Virus record (IMG/VR): IMGVR_UViG_3300048592_000456
Location: 1 to 52,056 of that record
DNA from: a virus
DNA: 52,056 nt
Reading direction: 5' to 3' (one strand)
Below, one piece after another: positions 1 to 8,340 of the stretch. The translations under genes and the position numbers were made by a program. Each line of letters starts with the position of its first letter. Position 1 is the stretch's first letter. Under the pieces are notes generated by a model, which saw only the letters and a program-made list of their open reading frames with translations, did no database searches and was not told the origin of the DNA.

Positions 1-28
1 GGGTGTCCCAGCCGGCGCCGATGACGAA
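1..28. repeat. Terminal direct repeat, left copy
   Basis: These 28 bases are identical to positions 52029-52056. Together with a gene that leaves the left edge and resumes in the same frame at the right edge, this shows the sequence closes on itself. The repeat is short enough to be an assembler overlap rather than a physical terminal repeat, so it supports circular permutation or circularity but does not by itself locate cos or pac ends. Confidence 0.95.
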
Positions 29-1564
29 GTAGGACGTGCCGCCCTCGTTGATGGCCGAGCGCGGGATGTCCACCGTGACCTCCTCGGTGGGCCACCCGGA
101 CGGGACCACGCCGAGGATGGCGTACTGCTCCACGTCGGTCGGCTGTGACGAGGACCACCCGAAGAAGTAGGGTCCGGCCTCGGCCACCGGTCCGAAGATG
201 AAGTTGGGGTCGATGGCCGGCAGCGTGAAGCGGGCGCCGGTCACGTCATCAGCGAGCGCCCCGGTCGTGTATTCGTACCACGCCTCCTTCTTGCTGATGC
301 CCTGCCACCCGCCGTTGCCGAGCGGGCACCCGACCGTGGTATAGGGCAGGTTGTGGAAGATGCCCCGGGCGACGCGCTTCGTGACCGGGTTGCCGTAGGA
401 CACGGTGTCGATGTAGTCGCTCGCGATGGGGTCATGGAGGTGGCTCATTTCACGCTGCGTGAGCGTGATGGCCGACCCGACATCATCGGTGGCGCTGTCG
501 CCGCCGCCCCGGTTCCGGCCGCGCGCCTTGTGCCGGCGCCGGTCGCTGTACGTGACCTCGGTCCGAAGCTGCGCCTCGCCGTTGTCATCGTGCGGGTCCA
601 CCGCGCGCGTCTCGATGCCGACCACGATGTACGGCGAGTCGGTCGCGACGCCGGGCCAGAGGTGGTGGTCAACCTCGACGGTCATGCCCGCCCGGAGCCC
701 GTACGCCGCGATGGTGCACCGGCCCTCGATGGCCGGGTACGCGTCATTCAGGAGCGCCCGGGTGCCGGCCCGCGTGAGTCCCGCGGCCTTGCGCACGGAG
801 GCGTCCGAGACGGTGCCCTCCTTGACGCCGTAGAGCCCCACGGCCGTCGTGTCCGCGATGAGCGCGTAGGACTTGTCCCCGATGACGAGCGCCTTCGTGC
901 GCTGCTCGGACACGTCGCGCTCATGCGACCAGTCCCAGAACGGCATGGAGTCGTACCCGTCCGCGCCGGCGGCCACGATGGCGAAGGGTGCCGTGACCGT
1001 CTCCGTCGTGAAGATGTGGAGCCCCTTGTCGAAGTCCACGTAGAACGAGAGCCCGAGGTCTTGGCAGAGTTGCTCGATGCCGTCGAGCACCGAGGTCCCG
1101 AGGTAGTCGGCGGACTCGACGGTGGTCGATGGGAGCGTCGCGGACGCCACGCTGATTCCGTGCGTGTGGTGCGACATGAGCCACGTGAGCCGGTCCGACG
1201 CCGACTCGGCGCGCCGGGCGCCGGATGACTTGATGACATCCCAGCCCAGCATCGGCGTGTAGTCCGTGCACTGGAGCGACCAGACGCGCGGGCCGGACCT
1301 TCCGTGGTCGCGCCACGTGATGACCGTCAGGGGTCCCTCGTGCACGTCCACGGCGCCGGAGCCGTCATCGTGCGTGACCCGGATGATGTCATCTTCCTCG
1401 AACGTGAGCGACGCCGCGATGTCCTCCACGTCGCACTCGAACGTGGCCTGCTCGACGGGGTGCTCGTCCTTGATGCTGATGGACTCCAGCAGCGGCCAGA
1501 AGTCGAAGCCCCGTGTGACGTTGCGGAACCGCCACGCGACGCGCGAGACGGTGGTCGGCGGCAT
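1..1564 (-). CDS. Tail-tip/baseplate hub-like protein, N-terminal 521 codons (crosses contig join)
   Basis: The ATG at 1564 lies 3 bases after the tape-measure stop. The frame stays open to position 1 and continues without a stop into 52028-51637, giving a protein of about 651 residues across the join. The N-terminus (PPTTVSRVAWRFRN) and the beta-rich middle with many aromatic and Asp residues suit a tail-tip or hub protein, and its place directly after the tape measure is where siphophages put distal-tail or tail-hub genes. I recognise no specific family domain, so the name rests mainly on position. Confidence 0.75.
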   Translation of the reverse strand, partial: MPPTTVSRVAWRFRNVTRGFDFWPLLESISIKDEHPVEQATFECDVEDIAASLTFEEDDIIRVTHDDGSGAVDVHEGPLTVITWRDHGRSGPRVWSLQCTDYTPMLGWDVIKSSGARRAESASDRLTWLMSHHTHGISVASATLPSTTVESADYLGTSVLDGIEQLCQDLGLSFYVDFDKGLHIFTTETVTAPFAIVAAGADGYDSMPFWDWSHERDVSEQRTKALVIGDKSYALIADTTAVGLYGVKEGTVSDASVRKAAGLTRAGTRALLNDAYPAIEGRCTIAAYGLRAGMTVEVDHHLWPGVATDSPYIVVGIETRAVDPHDDNGEAQLRTEVTYSDRRRHKARGRNRGGGDSATDDVGSAITLTQREMSHLHDPIASDYIDTVSYGNPVTKRVARGIFHNLPYTTVGCPLGNGGWQGISKKEAWYEYTTGALADDVTGARFTLPAIDPNFIFGPVAEAGPYFFGWSSSQPTDVEQYAILGVVPSGWPTEEVTVDIPRSAINEGGTSYFVIGAGWDT

Positions 1565-1567
1565 CGC

Positions 1568-4540
1568 CTAGTACCGCTCGGGGTCGCGCTCGGCTCGCTT
1601 GGACAGCCGGCGCCGGCGCAGGGTCCGACGGTCGAGTTCGCCCAGCCCCGCCTCGTTCGCGATGAGGGTGCCGATGTGGTAGTGCACGTCGCCGCCACCG
1701 CGGCCGCCACGGACCCGGAGGTCACGGACGGCCATGTGAGCGACCCGCATCCGGTCCACAGACCGCCCACGGCCGGCCCAGCCGCCCCCAGAGCCGCCGC
1801 GGGGTCCATCGTGGTCATCCCGTGCCCACTTGGGCCGCACAGCCCGTCCTAGGCGGTCCCCGCGCTTCTCCACGTCCCGGATGTGCCGGTCGATGGGCTT
1901 CACCCACTCCATGACCATGTGCGGCCCCCACTGCCGGATGGTGGACAGCGGCCCCTTCTTGGGCGGCGCGCTGAACCCCATTCGCGAGTGCACCGCGCCG
2001 GCCAGCGACTCGGCGGCCCGGATGGCGGCGCCGTACTGGCTGCTGATGCCGGCCGCGAAGTTCGCGCCCAGATGGGAGCCCCACGTGGTCGCGGCCGTGG
2101 CCGCGTTCGTGAGCGGAGTCTCCACCGCGGTCGCCGTCTGCTCGGCCACCGTGGCAACCTTGGGCTTCTGGTCCGCCATCGCCTCCGGCACGGCCTTCGA
2201 CTGCCGGCGTGCCTGACGCTCGGCCACCCGGGCGGCCTTGCGCGCCTCGCGCTCGGTCGTCTTGGTCATCCCCTGCTGCTGCCGCTTGGCACGGGCCGCG
2301 TGGCGTCCGAGGATGGCGCCGGCCTCCTGCATGATGGCCTTCTGGTTGCCGACAATCTCGGCCCGGGCCTCCTGCGCCGCCTTGATGCGGGACGTGTATT
2401 CGGCGGCCGCGACGCTATCGCCGGCGCGCACGGCGCGACGGAGCCCCCTGACGTTCTGCTCGATGGCCTTTCGGATGGTCGCCATCCGCTTCGTGAACGT
2501 CTGGACCTTGGGACCCTTCGACAGCGCGGAGGTCACGGCGTCCCACGCGCTCGACACGGCGGACCGCACGTCGGCCATGGACGCCTTGACCTTCGCGCCG
2601 GCGGACCCGACCGCGCCGGCCACCACGTCCCCGCCCTGCTCGATGCCCATGGCGGCCGCCTCGGCCTCGTCCAGCGTCTCGGTCGGCGCCGTCCACACGC
2701 CGCCCGTCTTGGCCGCCTCGGCCTTCATCTGCTCCAGCGTCGTGATGTTCGTCCGCAACTGCCCGGCGATGGCCGAGTTACCCCGGGCCTCGGCCTCCAC
2801 GACGGCCGCCGACACGGACGCGATGGCGTCCTCAATCTGCGCGGTCGTCAGGCTCTCGGCCTTCGTGATGGCCGTGGAGAGGTTGCGCAGCGCCTCCACC
2901 TGCTGGGCACCGCCGAACGTGTCCCCGATGACGCGCTGGAACCCCTGCGCGTCGTGCATCGACGCGGTGAGCTTTTTCAGGTTGGCGAGCGCATCCTCGC
3001 CCGACTGGTTGGCCGCCTCGGACGCCTTCGTGGTGAGGTCCGCCTGCGCCTTGCCCACGGTGTCGAGGAACGTGAGCAACTGCTGGACGGCGAGCACGAT
3101 GGCCGTGATGCCGGCGAGCACCGGGCCGCCGATGGCGAACGCGCCGGCGATGGTCGCGACCGCGCCGAGCCCGCCCATGGCGGCCGCCACGCCGGCGTCC
3201 TTCTCCCCGGCCGCCATCCCCGACGCGACCTGACCGCCGATGATGAGCCCCGCCCCGGCGAGCAACTTCTTGGCGCCGGCGCCCTTGATGGATGACACGA
3301 CGGACTGCACGAGCCCCTTGCCCATCCCGCCGCCGGCCTCGATGCCCAACTGCGTCGCTGCGTCCACGAAGGACGGCGCGAGCCGGGAGAGGATGGGCAG
3401 CGCGGCCTTCCCGGCGAGCGCGAGCCCGGCGCCGATGCCCCGGCCAATCCACCGGCCAATCTGGGGACCGAAGGCCATGAACAGCGGCGCCATCGGCTCC
3501 AGCACCTGCCCGACCGTCAACTGGAGGTCCGCGAGCCCGGCCTGCATCCGGCGGATGGTCCCGCCGATGCCGCCCTGCATGATGCGGAAGGCGTCATCGG
3601 TGGAGCCGGCCGTCTCCCGGATGTAGTCGAGCGCCTCCCCGGCCGCCTCGGCGTTCTGCCCGGTGAGCATGAGCACCGCGGACGTGCCCTCGATGCGGCC
3701 CGTCAACTTGGGGAGCGTGATGCCCGTCTGCTCGCTGATGTCGCGCACGAGTTCCATCGCGCCCTGATAGCCGAGCGCGTCGATGGCCGCCTGACCCGAC
3801 GCGAACCCGGCGCGCTCCAGCCCGGCCTTCAACGGCGGCAGGGGCTTCAAGAGCGCCACGAGGGACGAGCGCATCATCGTGACGGCCTCGGACGTGGAGG
3901 CGCCCTGCAACGTCATCGCCGTGATGGTCGCGAGCACCTCGTCCACGCCGATGCCCATGGCCGAGGCGATGGGCGTGACCGCGCTCATGGCCGAGGAAAG
4001 CTCGGGGATGGTGGTCACGCCCTTGTTCACGGCGTTGAACATCTGGTCGGACACCTTCGTCATGTCCGCCATCTCCAGCCGGTAGGCGTTCTTGACCTGC
4101 GTGAGCAGGTTGACGCTCTCCTGCGTGGTGGACACGCCGGCGACCGCCATCTTCTGGGCGGTGCGCATGAATGACCCGATGTCCGTCTGGTCGATGCCGC
4201 TCGACAGGGCGTCGTAGAGCCCCGGGATGACATCGTTCGCGACCACGCCGAACTCCTTGGCGAGGTCGCGCACCTGACCCTTCATCGTGTTGAAGGCAGC
4301 GTCCGACTTGTCGGGCAGGATGGTCAGCACCTGCCGCATCTGGTCATCGAAGCGGACCCACTGCTGGGACGATGCCGCCACGAAGTCGCCCACGGCGGCG
4401 CCGGCGAAGGCGGTCGCTGCGGTCGCGTGCTTCTGGAGCCCGGCCATGGTCCGCTGGGCGGACGTGGCGCCCTGCGCGACGCCGGAGGGGTCCATGCCCA
4501 ACTTGATGAGCAGCGAGGCGATGACGCCCTGCGGTCCCAT
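1568..4540 (-). CDS. Tail tape measure protein
   Basis: At 990 residues this is the longest gene here. It sets tail length and is ejected with the DNA. The first 250 residues resemble the TP901-type tape-measure core (segments such as VFGVVAND-like helices, YDALSSGIDQT, and ATITAMTLQGAS). They are followed by Ala/Gly-rich hydrophobic stretches around residues 360-490 and a basic Lys/Arg/Ala coiled region around 690-780. It begins 6 bases after the frameshifted tail chaperone, the canonical order chaperone then tape measure, and its stop is followed at once by the tail-tip gene. No catalytic peptidase domain was seen. The length implies a moderately long siphovirus tail. Confidence 0.93.
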   Translation of the reverse strand: MGPQGVIASLLIKLGMDPSGVAQGATSAQRTMAGLQKHATAATAFAGAAVGDFVAASSQQWVRFDDQMRQVLTILPDKSDAAFNTMKGQVRDLAKEFGVVANDVIPGLYDALSSGIDQTDIGSFMRTAQKMAVAGVSTTQESVNLLTQVKNAYRLEMADMTKVSDQMFNAVNKGVTTIPELSSAMSAVTPIASAMGIGVDEVLATITAMTLQGASTSEAVTMMRSSLVALLKPLPPLKAGLERAGFASGQAAIDALGYQGAMELVRDISEQTGITLPKLTGRIEGTSAVLMLTGQNAEAAGEALDYIRETAGSTDDAFRIMQGGIGGTIRRMQAGLADLQLTVGQVLEPMAPLFMAFGPQIGRWIGRGIGAGLALAGKAALPILSRLAPSFVDAATQLGIEAGGGMGKGLVQSVVSSIKGAGAKKLLAGAGLIIGGQVASGMAAGEKDAGVAAAMGGLGAVATIAGAFAIGGPVLAGITAIVLAVQQLLTFLDTVGKAQADLTTKASEAANQSGEDALANLKKLTASMHDAQGFQRVIGDTFGGAQQVEALRNLSTAITKAESLTTAQIEDAIASVSAAVVEAEARGNSAIAGQLRTNITTLEQMKAEAAKTGGVWTAPTETLDEAEAAAMGIEQGGDVVAGAVGSAGAKVKASMADVRSAVSSAWDAVTSALSKGPKVQTFTKRMATIRKAIEQNVRGLRRAVRAGDSVAAAEYTSRIKAAQEARAEIVGNQKAIMQEAGAILGRHAARAKRQQQGMTKTTEREARKAARVAERQARRQSKAVPEAMADQKPKVATVAEQTATAVETPLTNAATAATTWGSHLGANFAAGISSQYGAAIRAAESLAGAVHSRMGFSAPPKKGPLSTIRQWGPHMVMEWVKPIDRHIRDVEKRGDRLGRAVRPKWARDDHDGPRGGSGGGWAGRGRSVDRMRVAHMAVRDLRVRGGRGGGDVHYHIGTLIANEAGLGELDRRTLRRRRLSKRAERDPERY

Positions 4541-4546
4541 CAGCGG

Positions 4547-5002
4547 CTACTCCTTCCGGCGACTCCGAGCCGGTCGGGTCGGCGCGGCGGGCGTGGCGCC
4601 CGGTCCCCCGTGGAGGATGGCGAGCGCGCGTGACGGTGGCGGCTTCTTGCGGGTCCGTCGCTCACCCGGTCGGGCGATGCGACCGCCGAGCATCATCATC
4701 GCACTGCTGATGCGCTCTGTCAGCGCCTTGGACCGCTCCCGGGCCGACTGCGGCTCGGCCGGCATGAAGTCCTCGACGGTGTACGGCTTGGAGCGCTTCT
4801 TGGGGTCCCGGTTGACGTTCGCGATGACCATCGCGATGGTCGCTGCCTGTGTCCACGTCTCATCCGGGCCGAAGGGTTCCAGTTCGTGGTAGGCCATCCA
4901 CTCCGCGAACTCCGGGGCGGACACCCATCGCTGGGCGTCCGCCACGGACCGGTGGCCTAGTGCGAGCGCGAGTCGGAACCAGAACCGGCGCTCGGGTCGG
5001 CT
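4547..5002 (-). CDS. Tail assembly chaperone, T-like extension reached by -1 frameshift
   Basis: This frame has a possible GTG start at 4945, but it is open upstream to 5005 and reads ERRFWFRLALALGHRSVADA there, then SAPEFAEWMAYHELEPFG. That is the conserved signature of T-type tail assembly proteins, and part of it lies upstream of the GTG. The family is therefore best made as a G-T fusion by slippage at CTAAAAG (5007-5001), giving about 307 residues in total. A separately initiated 132-residue product from 4945 cannot be excluded. The product chaperones the tape measure during tail assembly. Confidence 0.85.
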   Translation of the reverse strand, partial: SRPERRFWFRLALALGHRSVADAQRWVSAPEFAEWMAYHELEPFGPDETWTQAATIAMVIANVNRDPKKRSKPYTVEDFMPAEPQSARERSKALTERISSAMMMLGGRIARPGERRTRKKPPPSRALAILHGGPGATPAAPTRPARSRRKE

Positions 5003-5469
5003 TTTAGGTCGGTGCGTGCGGCCTCCACCGACTCGGCGCCCTTCATGCCGGAGAGACGGATGACGGCATCGTCCACGCGGTCGATGACCGCGCCGTTCTT
5101 GGCGCCCAGCGCCACGATGTCCGCGTCATCGAACAGCCGCGCACCCTGCTCGTCCACGATGGCCTTCGCCACGCGCCGAGCCCGGAAGTTGGCGAGCGCC
5201 GCGGTCTGGCCGCCGGCGTTGTTCGCCTGCCACGTCTCCGCGTCGTACGCGTCGCGCTCGGCGCCCGTGAGGGACCGGACCCGGACGAACACGAGCGACG
5301 GGTCCATCCCCGCCGGTGCCCACTCCGGGACCGCCACGTAGTCGTACCGGGTGTCCTCGGCCGCGAGGATGGCATCCCGGGAGAGGATGAGGCGGCCGGC
5401 GGCGGATAGCACGTCGCCGGTCACCTTGGGCACGTCCCGCGTCTCGGGGTCCGCGACAGGCTTGGTCAT
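4957..5469 (-). CDS. Tail assembly chaperone, G-like
   Basis: This 170-residue protein sits between the tail-tube gene and the tape measure, where the G-type chaperone is found. The ATG at 5469 has the phage's usual initiation context (CCCGACC before ATG). A mixed alpha/beta N-terminus is followed by a helical Ala-rich stretch and an acidic/Ser-Gly-rich end (DPSAGSGSDSRSH). A slippery CTAAAAG at codons 155-156 allows a minority of ribosomes to move back one base into the T frame. As in lambda G/GT, the ratio of the two products would matter for tail assembly. Confidence 0.88.
   Translation of the reverse strand: MTKPVADPETRDVPKVTGDVLSAAGRLILSRDAILAAEDTRYDYVAVPEWAPAGMDPSLVFVRVRSLTGAERDAYDAETWQANNAGGQTAALANFRARRVAKAIVDEQGARLFDDADIVALGAKNGAVIDRVDDAVIRLSGMKGAESVEAARTDLKADPSAGSGSDSRSH
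5001..5007 (-). promoter_or_regulatory. Programmed -1 frameshift site CTAAAAG
   Basis: Read on the minus strand, the G-frame codons are CTA AAA GCC. Re-pairing of the lysine tRNA from AAA to the overlapping AAA one base back places translation in the T frame, which is open from here through the conserved T signature to 4547. The geometry (site 15 codons before the G stop, tape measure next) is that of known tail-chaperone frameshifts. The slip is a single-codon A AAA G type, weaker than a classic X XXY YYZ heptamer. Confidence 0.8.
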
Positions 5470-5518
5470 GGTCGGGTTCTACCTCCGTGGTTGCCCGGAG
5501 CCCCGGGCAGGGCGCCCC

Positions 5519-5926
5519 TTACGAGGCGGCGGTGAAGGTCGGCTCGCCGGACGGGCGAAGCGTGACCGCGGCCGACAGATGGCCGTTGACCGGAGCGCTC
5601 TTGCCGAACCCGGTCACGTAGGCGTCGAACTCCCACGTGGAGCCGTCCGGGTACGTGAGGGTGTACGGGTCGAGGCTCTTGTTCGACCACGCCGCGAGCA
5701 TGGCCGCATGGCCGGCGTTCGCGGGGTTGAACACGAGCGGGAAGGAGACCTCGCCCGTCCGCTTGATGGTGGCGATGAACTCCTCGACGGCACCCGGGGA
5801 CGAGTGGTTGGTGATTTCGTCCGTGTCCGTCGAGAGGTTCGGACCGTCGATGTCCTGAACCTGCGCGATGGGCACGGCATCCATGTCGAGGGTGGTGCCG
5901 AACGTGTCTACCGCGACGCTGCTCAT
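5519..5926 (-). CDS. Major tail tube protein
   Basis: This 135-residue protein lies immediately before the tail chaperones, the usual place of the tube subunit. The sequence is beta-rich with the motif pattern of lambda gpV/phi13-type tube proteins: an early IAQVQDIDGP segment, a central EFIATIKRTGEVSF strand, FNPANAGHAAMLAAW, then WEFDAYVTGFG and VTLRPSG. The ATG at 5926 follows a GGAGGGATGACCCCACC-like leader. Assignment rests on pattern plus synteny. Confidence 0.85.
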   Translation of the reverse strand: MSSVAVDTFGTTLDMDAVPIAQVQDIDGPNLSTDTDEITNHSSPGAVEEFIATIKRTGEVSFPLVFNPANAGHAAMLAAWSNKSLDPYTLTYPDGSTWEFDAYVTGFGKSAPVNGHLSAAVTLRPSGEPTFTAAS

Positions 5927-5942
5927 GGTGGGGTCATCCCTC

Positions 5943-6287
5943 CTACCGAGACGTGATGATGCCCGCCCGTCGCGCCCGTTCCTCGACGGTCAGTTGCCGA
6001 GGCTCAGGATGCACGATGGCGCGGTGCTTGTCCACCGCCGCGTGCGAGCGGGCGGTGAAGTCGCGGCACGACGGGCAGCCATAGAGCGCCGACCCGCGCC
6101 ACTCCCGGAGGTAGTACGGCGACGCGTCGCCCGCCGGGCCACCGTCCCCCAGCGTGCCCCGCTGTGGCGCCACGGCCGGCCGCTGGGCGTCGGAGTGGGT
6201 CCGGGTGGTGCGGACGGGCGGTCGGGGGTCCTCCGAGCCGTCTCGGGCCGTCCTGCGGGCGCTGGCGCGGTGCGTGGTCGGGTCCAT
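5943..6287 (-). CDS. Hypothetical protein with C2H2-like zinc motif in neck/tail region
   Basis: This 114-residue protein has a low-complexity Arg/Thr/Asp N-terminus and a C-terminal finger-like motif, CPSCRDF then a paired H...H (KHRAIVH), which could bind zinc. Its ATG overlaps the stop of the preceding tail-terminator gene as TGATG, so it is translationally coupled. It sits between tail terminator and tube genes, where non-conserved accessory genes occur. Function unknown; a virion role is not implied by the finger itself. Confidence 0.7.
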   Translation of the reverse strand: MDPTTHRASARRTARDGSEDPRPPVRTTRTHSDAQRPAVAPQRGTLGDGGPAGDASPYYLREWRGSALYGCPSCRDFTARSHAAVDKHRAIVHPEPRQLTVEERARRAGIITSR

Positions 6288-6682
6288 CACGGCGCGTCGG
6301 ACCCCAGCATCACGTCGATGCGCTGCCGGAACAGCCCGCGCGGCTCCGGGTCCACGTCCTCGGCCTCGTCCGCGATGGTGGCGGACACGTCCCAGCCGTC
6401 CATGGACGCCCGGACGCCGTTGAGCGCGTCCACCACGTCCCGGGCGGCCACGAGCGCGGCGGTGTAGCGGTCGGCGTAGATGGTCAACTGGAACCGGCGC
6501 TGCGCCCACGTGGTGCCGCCGGAGTGGGTCATCGGGCGGCGCGTGCTGATGCGCTGGTACGTGCCGCACACGCCATCCTTCATGGCGCCGTCAGGGAGCC
6601 GGAGCGGGTACCACCCGCCGGCGAGCGGCACGGTGGACGTGAGCCAGTCGAACAGGGCCTCGCTCAGCCCGGCGGCGGTCAT
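6287..6682 (-). CDS. Tail terminator / tail completion protein
   Basis: This 131-residue protein starts in an ATGA overlap with the HK97 gp10-like gene. It has a helix at the start, SEALFDWLTSTVPLAGG, then alternating strands with YQRISTRRPMTHSGG and FQLTIYADRY. This matches the DUF3168/minor tail U-type layout of proteins that cap the tail tube and join it to the neck. Position between the neck and tube genes agrees. The family call is by pattern, not by search. Confidence 0.72.
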   Translation of the reverse strand: MTAAGLSEALFDWLTSTVPLAGGWYPLRLPDGAMKDGVCGTYQRISTRRPMTHSGGTTWAQRRFQLTIYADRYTAALVAARDVVDALNGVRASMDGWDVSATIADEAEDVDPEPRGLFRQRIDVMLGSDAP

Positions 6683-7128
6683 TCGTACAGCCCCTCCACG
6701 ACGGTCGGACGGATGGACCGACGATACGTCCCCGTGCGGTAGCGCGCCAGTTCCGCCCACCGGGTCGCGATGACCCACCCGCCGGCGAGCAGCGCCGGCT
6801 CGATGGTGTCCTCCGGGCGTCGGTTCCCCCGGGCGATGGCCTGCCCCAACTGGTCGGCCACCGTGGAGAGCGCAACGTCCCGCGTCTCATCGAACGCCGG
6901 GCGGGCGGCCGGGTAGGCGGGCATCCGCGAGGTCCCGTATTCGAGGAAGTACGGGTAGGGCGGGTCGGTGAGGTCGGTCCCGATGAGCGCGGTCATGGCG
7001 CCGGTCACGCCGAGGTCCGCGAGCATCTGCAACTGCCGCTCCAGCTCGTCCATGCCCACGATGGTCACGTTGGCGCGTGCCCGGTCGGACATGAACCGTC
7101 CGCGGGCGTCGCGCCGCGCGGCGGGCAT
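6679..7128 (-). CDS. Neck protein, HK97 gp10-like
   Basis: This 149-residue protein has an ATG overlapping the previous stop (TGATG). After a basic N-terminus comes VGMDELERQLQMLADLG, then the YPYFLEYGTSRMPAYPAARPAF segment, which is typical of HK97-gp10-type neck proteins (LE.G...M...P..RPA). A basic C-terminus follows (YRRSIRPTVVEG). It would act at the head-tail interface with the two connector genes upstream. Confidence 0.83.
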   Translation of the reverse strand: MPAARRDARGRFMSDRARANVTIVGMDELERQLQMLADLGVTGAMTALIGTDLTDPPYPYFLEYGTSRMPAYPAARPAFDETRDVALSTVADQLGQAIARGNRRPEDTIEPALLAGGWVIATRWAELARYRTGTYRRSIRPTVVEGLYE

Positions 7129-7553
7129 CAGGAGCCCTCGTCGGGCGTCCCCGGGCGCCGGCGACGGCCGAGGATGATGGTGGTCGCGCGGGCGGGGTCG
7201 CGCGCCACGCCCACCACGTCCCAGCGGTCGCCGGCGCGTGGGTCGGGGTCGGCGGTCGGCACGTATTCCTCGCGGATGCGGTACTCCGGCTGGATGTCCC
7301 GGTCGCCCGCGAGCAGGATGCTCACGTCGGTTGACTCCGTGGGCACGTTCGGGAAGTAGGCGGCCGTCCGGTTCGACAGCGGCTCGATGACCGCCGGCAC
7401 GTCGGCGTCCACGTCCTCCCACGTGTCGATGGGGTCGCCGGCGTCATCCTGCGTGCGCACCGGGCGCTCGATGGCGACCGTGGTCGGGAACACCGTCGCG
7501 GCCACCTGCTGGACGATGGGTCCGAGCAGCCCGCGGAGGTCGATGGCCGGCAT
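7128..7553 (-). CDS. Head closure / head-tail adaptor-like protein
   Basis: This 141-residue protein is the second of three tightly coupled connector genes (TGATG overlaps at both ends). It is beta-rich, with VAIERPVRTQDDAGD, TWEDVDADVPAVIEP, and YRIREEYVPT...DRWDVVGVARDP, a layout like SPP1 gp16/HK97 gp7-type head closure proteins that test material properties of a beta barrel. No diagnostic motif is present, so the assignment depends on position. Confidence 0.7.
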   Translation of the reverse strand: MPAIDLRGLLGPIVQQVAATVFPTTVAIERPVRTQDDAGDPIDTWEDVDADVPAVIEPLSNRTAAYFPNVPTESTDVSILLAGDRDIQPEYRIREEYVPTADPDPRAGDRWDVVGVARDPARATTIILGRRRRPGTPDEGS

Positions 7554-7996
7554 CAGAACGCCCCGCGCCGGCGCATGTCATCGAGCAGGATGTCCCGGTG
7601 GGACACGGGGTCCAGCGCCATCCCGGCCCACCCGATGTCATCCTCCACGCCGGCGTCAGAGTCGGCGTCCGCCGCGCGGTAGCGGGCCGCGAGCATCAGG
7701 AACGTCTCGGCCGCCTTGGCGCCGTCGAGGGTGATGGAGCCGACCGTCAACTTGGTCACGCCACCGAGCACCGAGTCGGCGGTCGGGTCGGCGTCGCGGA
7801 CCTTGCGGAGCAGGAGCGCGTTGTCGCCGGCGATGCGCTCCAGCCCGAGCGCGGCCGCCCGGAGCACCGTGCCCTCGATGGACAGGAGCACGTCGATGTC
7901 CGCGTCCTCGAACACGGCGGTCGCCTCGACGGCCTCGCCCGTGATGAGCACCCGGACCTTGCCGCGGTCCGTGTCCCGGTCCAGCGTCCACGTCAT
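7553..7996 (-). CDS. Head-tail connector (gp6-like)
   Basis: This 147-residue protein starts in ATGA overlap with the preceding small gene. It opens with TLDRDTDRGKVRVLITG, has an acidic DADIDVLLSIEG, and then helical A-rich stretches (RAAALGLERIAGDNALLL; AAETFLMLAARYR), the helical build of gp6-type adaptor proteins that dock under the portal. It belongs to the capsid-to-neck gene run; part of the DNA channel of the neck is the expected location. Confidence 0.75.
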   Translation of the reverse strand: MTWTLDRDTDRGKVRVLITGEAVEATAVFEDADIDVLLSIEGTVLRAAALGLERIAGDNALLLRKVRDADPTADSVLGGVTKLTVGSITLDGAKAAETFLMLAARYRAADADSDAGVEDDIGWAGMALDPVSHRDILLDDMRRRGAF

Positions 7997-8244
7997 GTCT
8001 CGCCTCCCGGCAGGATGCGCTCCCCGCCGATGATGTACGGGCCGCCCACGGGCGCGTCCCCGGCCGTGATGAGCGCGAGGTCAGAGTACGGCATCCGGTT
8101 CCCGTCGATGACCACCGGCGTCGTGGGGTCGGGGTCCCGGAGGTCGTTGCCGGCGATGACGCCCACCGGCGCGGCCGCGTCGATGCGCCCGCCGAGGATG
8201 AGCGGGTCATCCACGCCCAGCCGGTTGCCGCGGTAGATGGTCAC
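7993..8244 (-). CDS. Small beta-rich protein after major capsid
   Basis: I start this 83-residue protein at the GTG at 8244 because a strong GGGGAGG lies 5 bases before it; a TTG 42 bases further up would add 14 residues but lies inside the hairpin loop. The sequence is a run of short Gly/Asp/Pro turns (RGNRLGVDDPLILGG, GGPYIIGGERI), suggesting a compact beta fold. Position between major capsid and connector fits a head protein of unknown role, or a gp7-like spacer protein. Confidence 0.65.
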   Translation of the reverse strand: MTIYRGNRLGVDDPLILGGRIDAAAPVGVIAGNDLRDPDPTTPVVIDGNRMPYSDLALITAGDAPVGGPYIIGGERILPGGET

Positions 8245-8268
8245 GGTTCCCTCCCCGGAGACGAGGAA

Positions 8269-8300
8269 CGCCCGGCCCGGATGCAATCCCGGACCGGGCG
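8269..8300 (-). terminator. Hairpin after the major capsid gene
   Basis: CGCCCGG (8269-8275) pairs with CCGGGCG (8294-8300), and an inner CCGG/CCGG continues the stem after one mismatch around an A/T-containing loop. It lies between the capsid stop (8341) and the next start (8244). No U-run follows, so it may be an attenuating or mRNA-stabilising hairpin. Lowering expression after the very abundant capsid mRNA is a common arrangement. Confidence 0.6.
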
Positions 8301-8340
8301 CTGTGCCCCTCGGATGATGCCGGCGGGTGCCGGCGCCCGA

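Noticed and set aside
8165-8286. TTG start at 8286 for the gene ending at 7993
   Set aside because: It lies in the loop of a strong hairpin and lacks a ribosome site, whereas GTG 8244 has GGGGAGG at proper distance.
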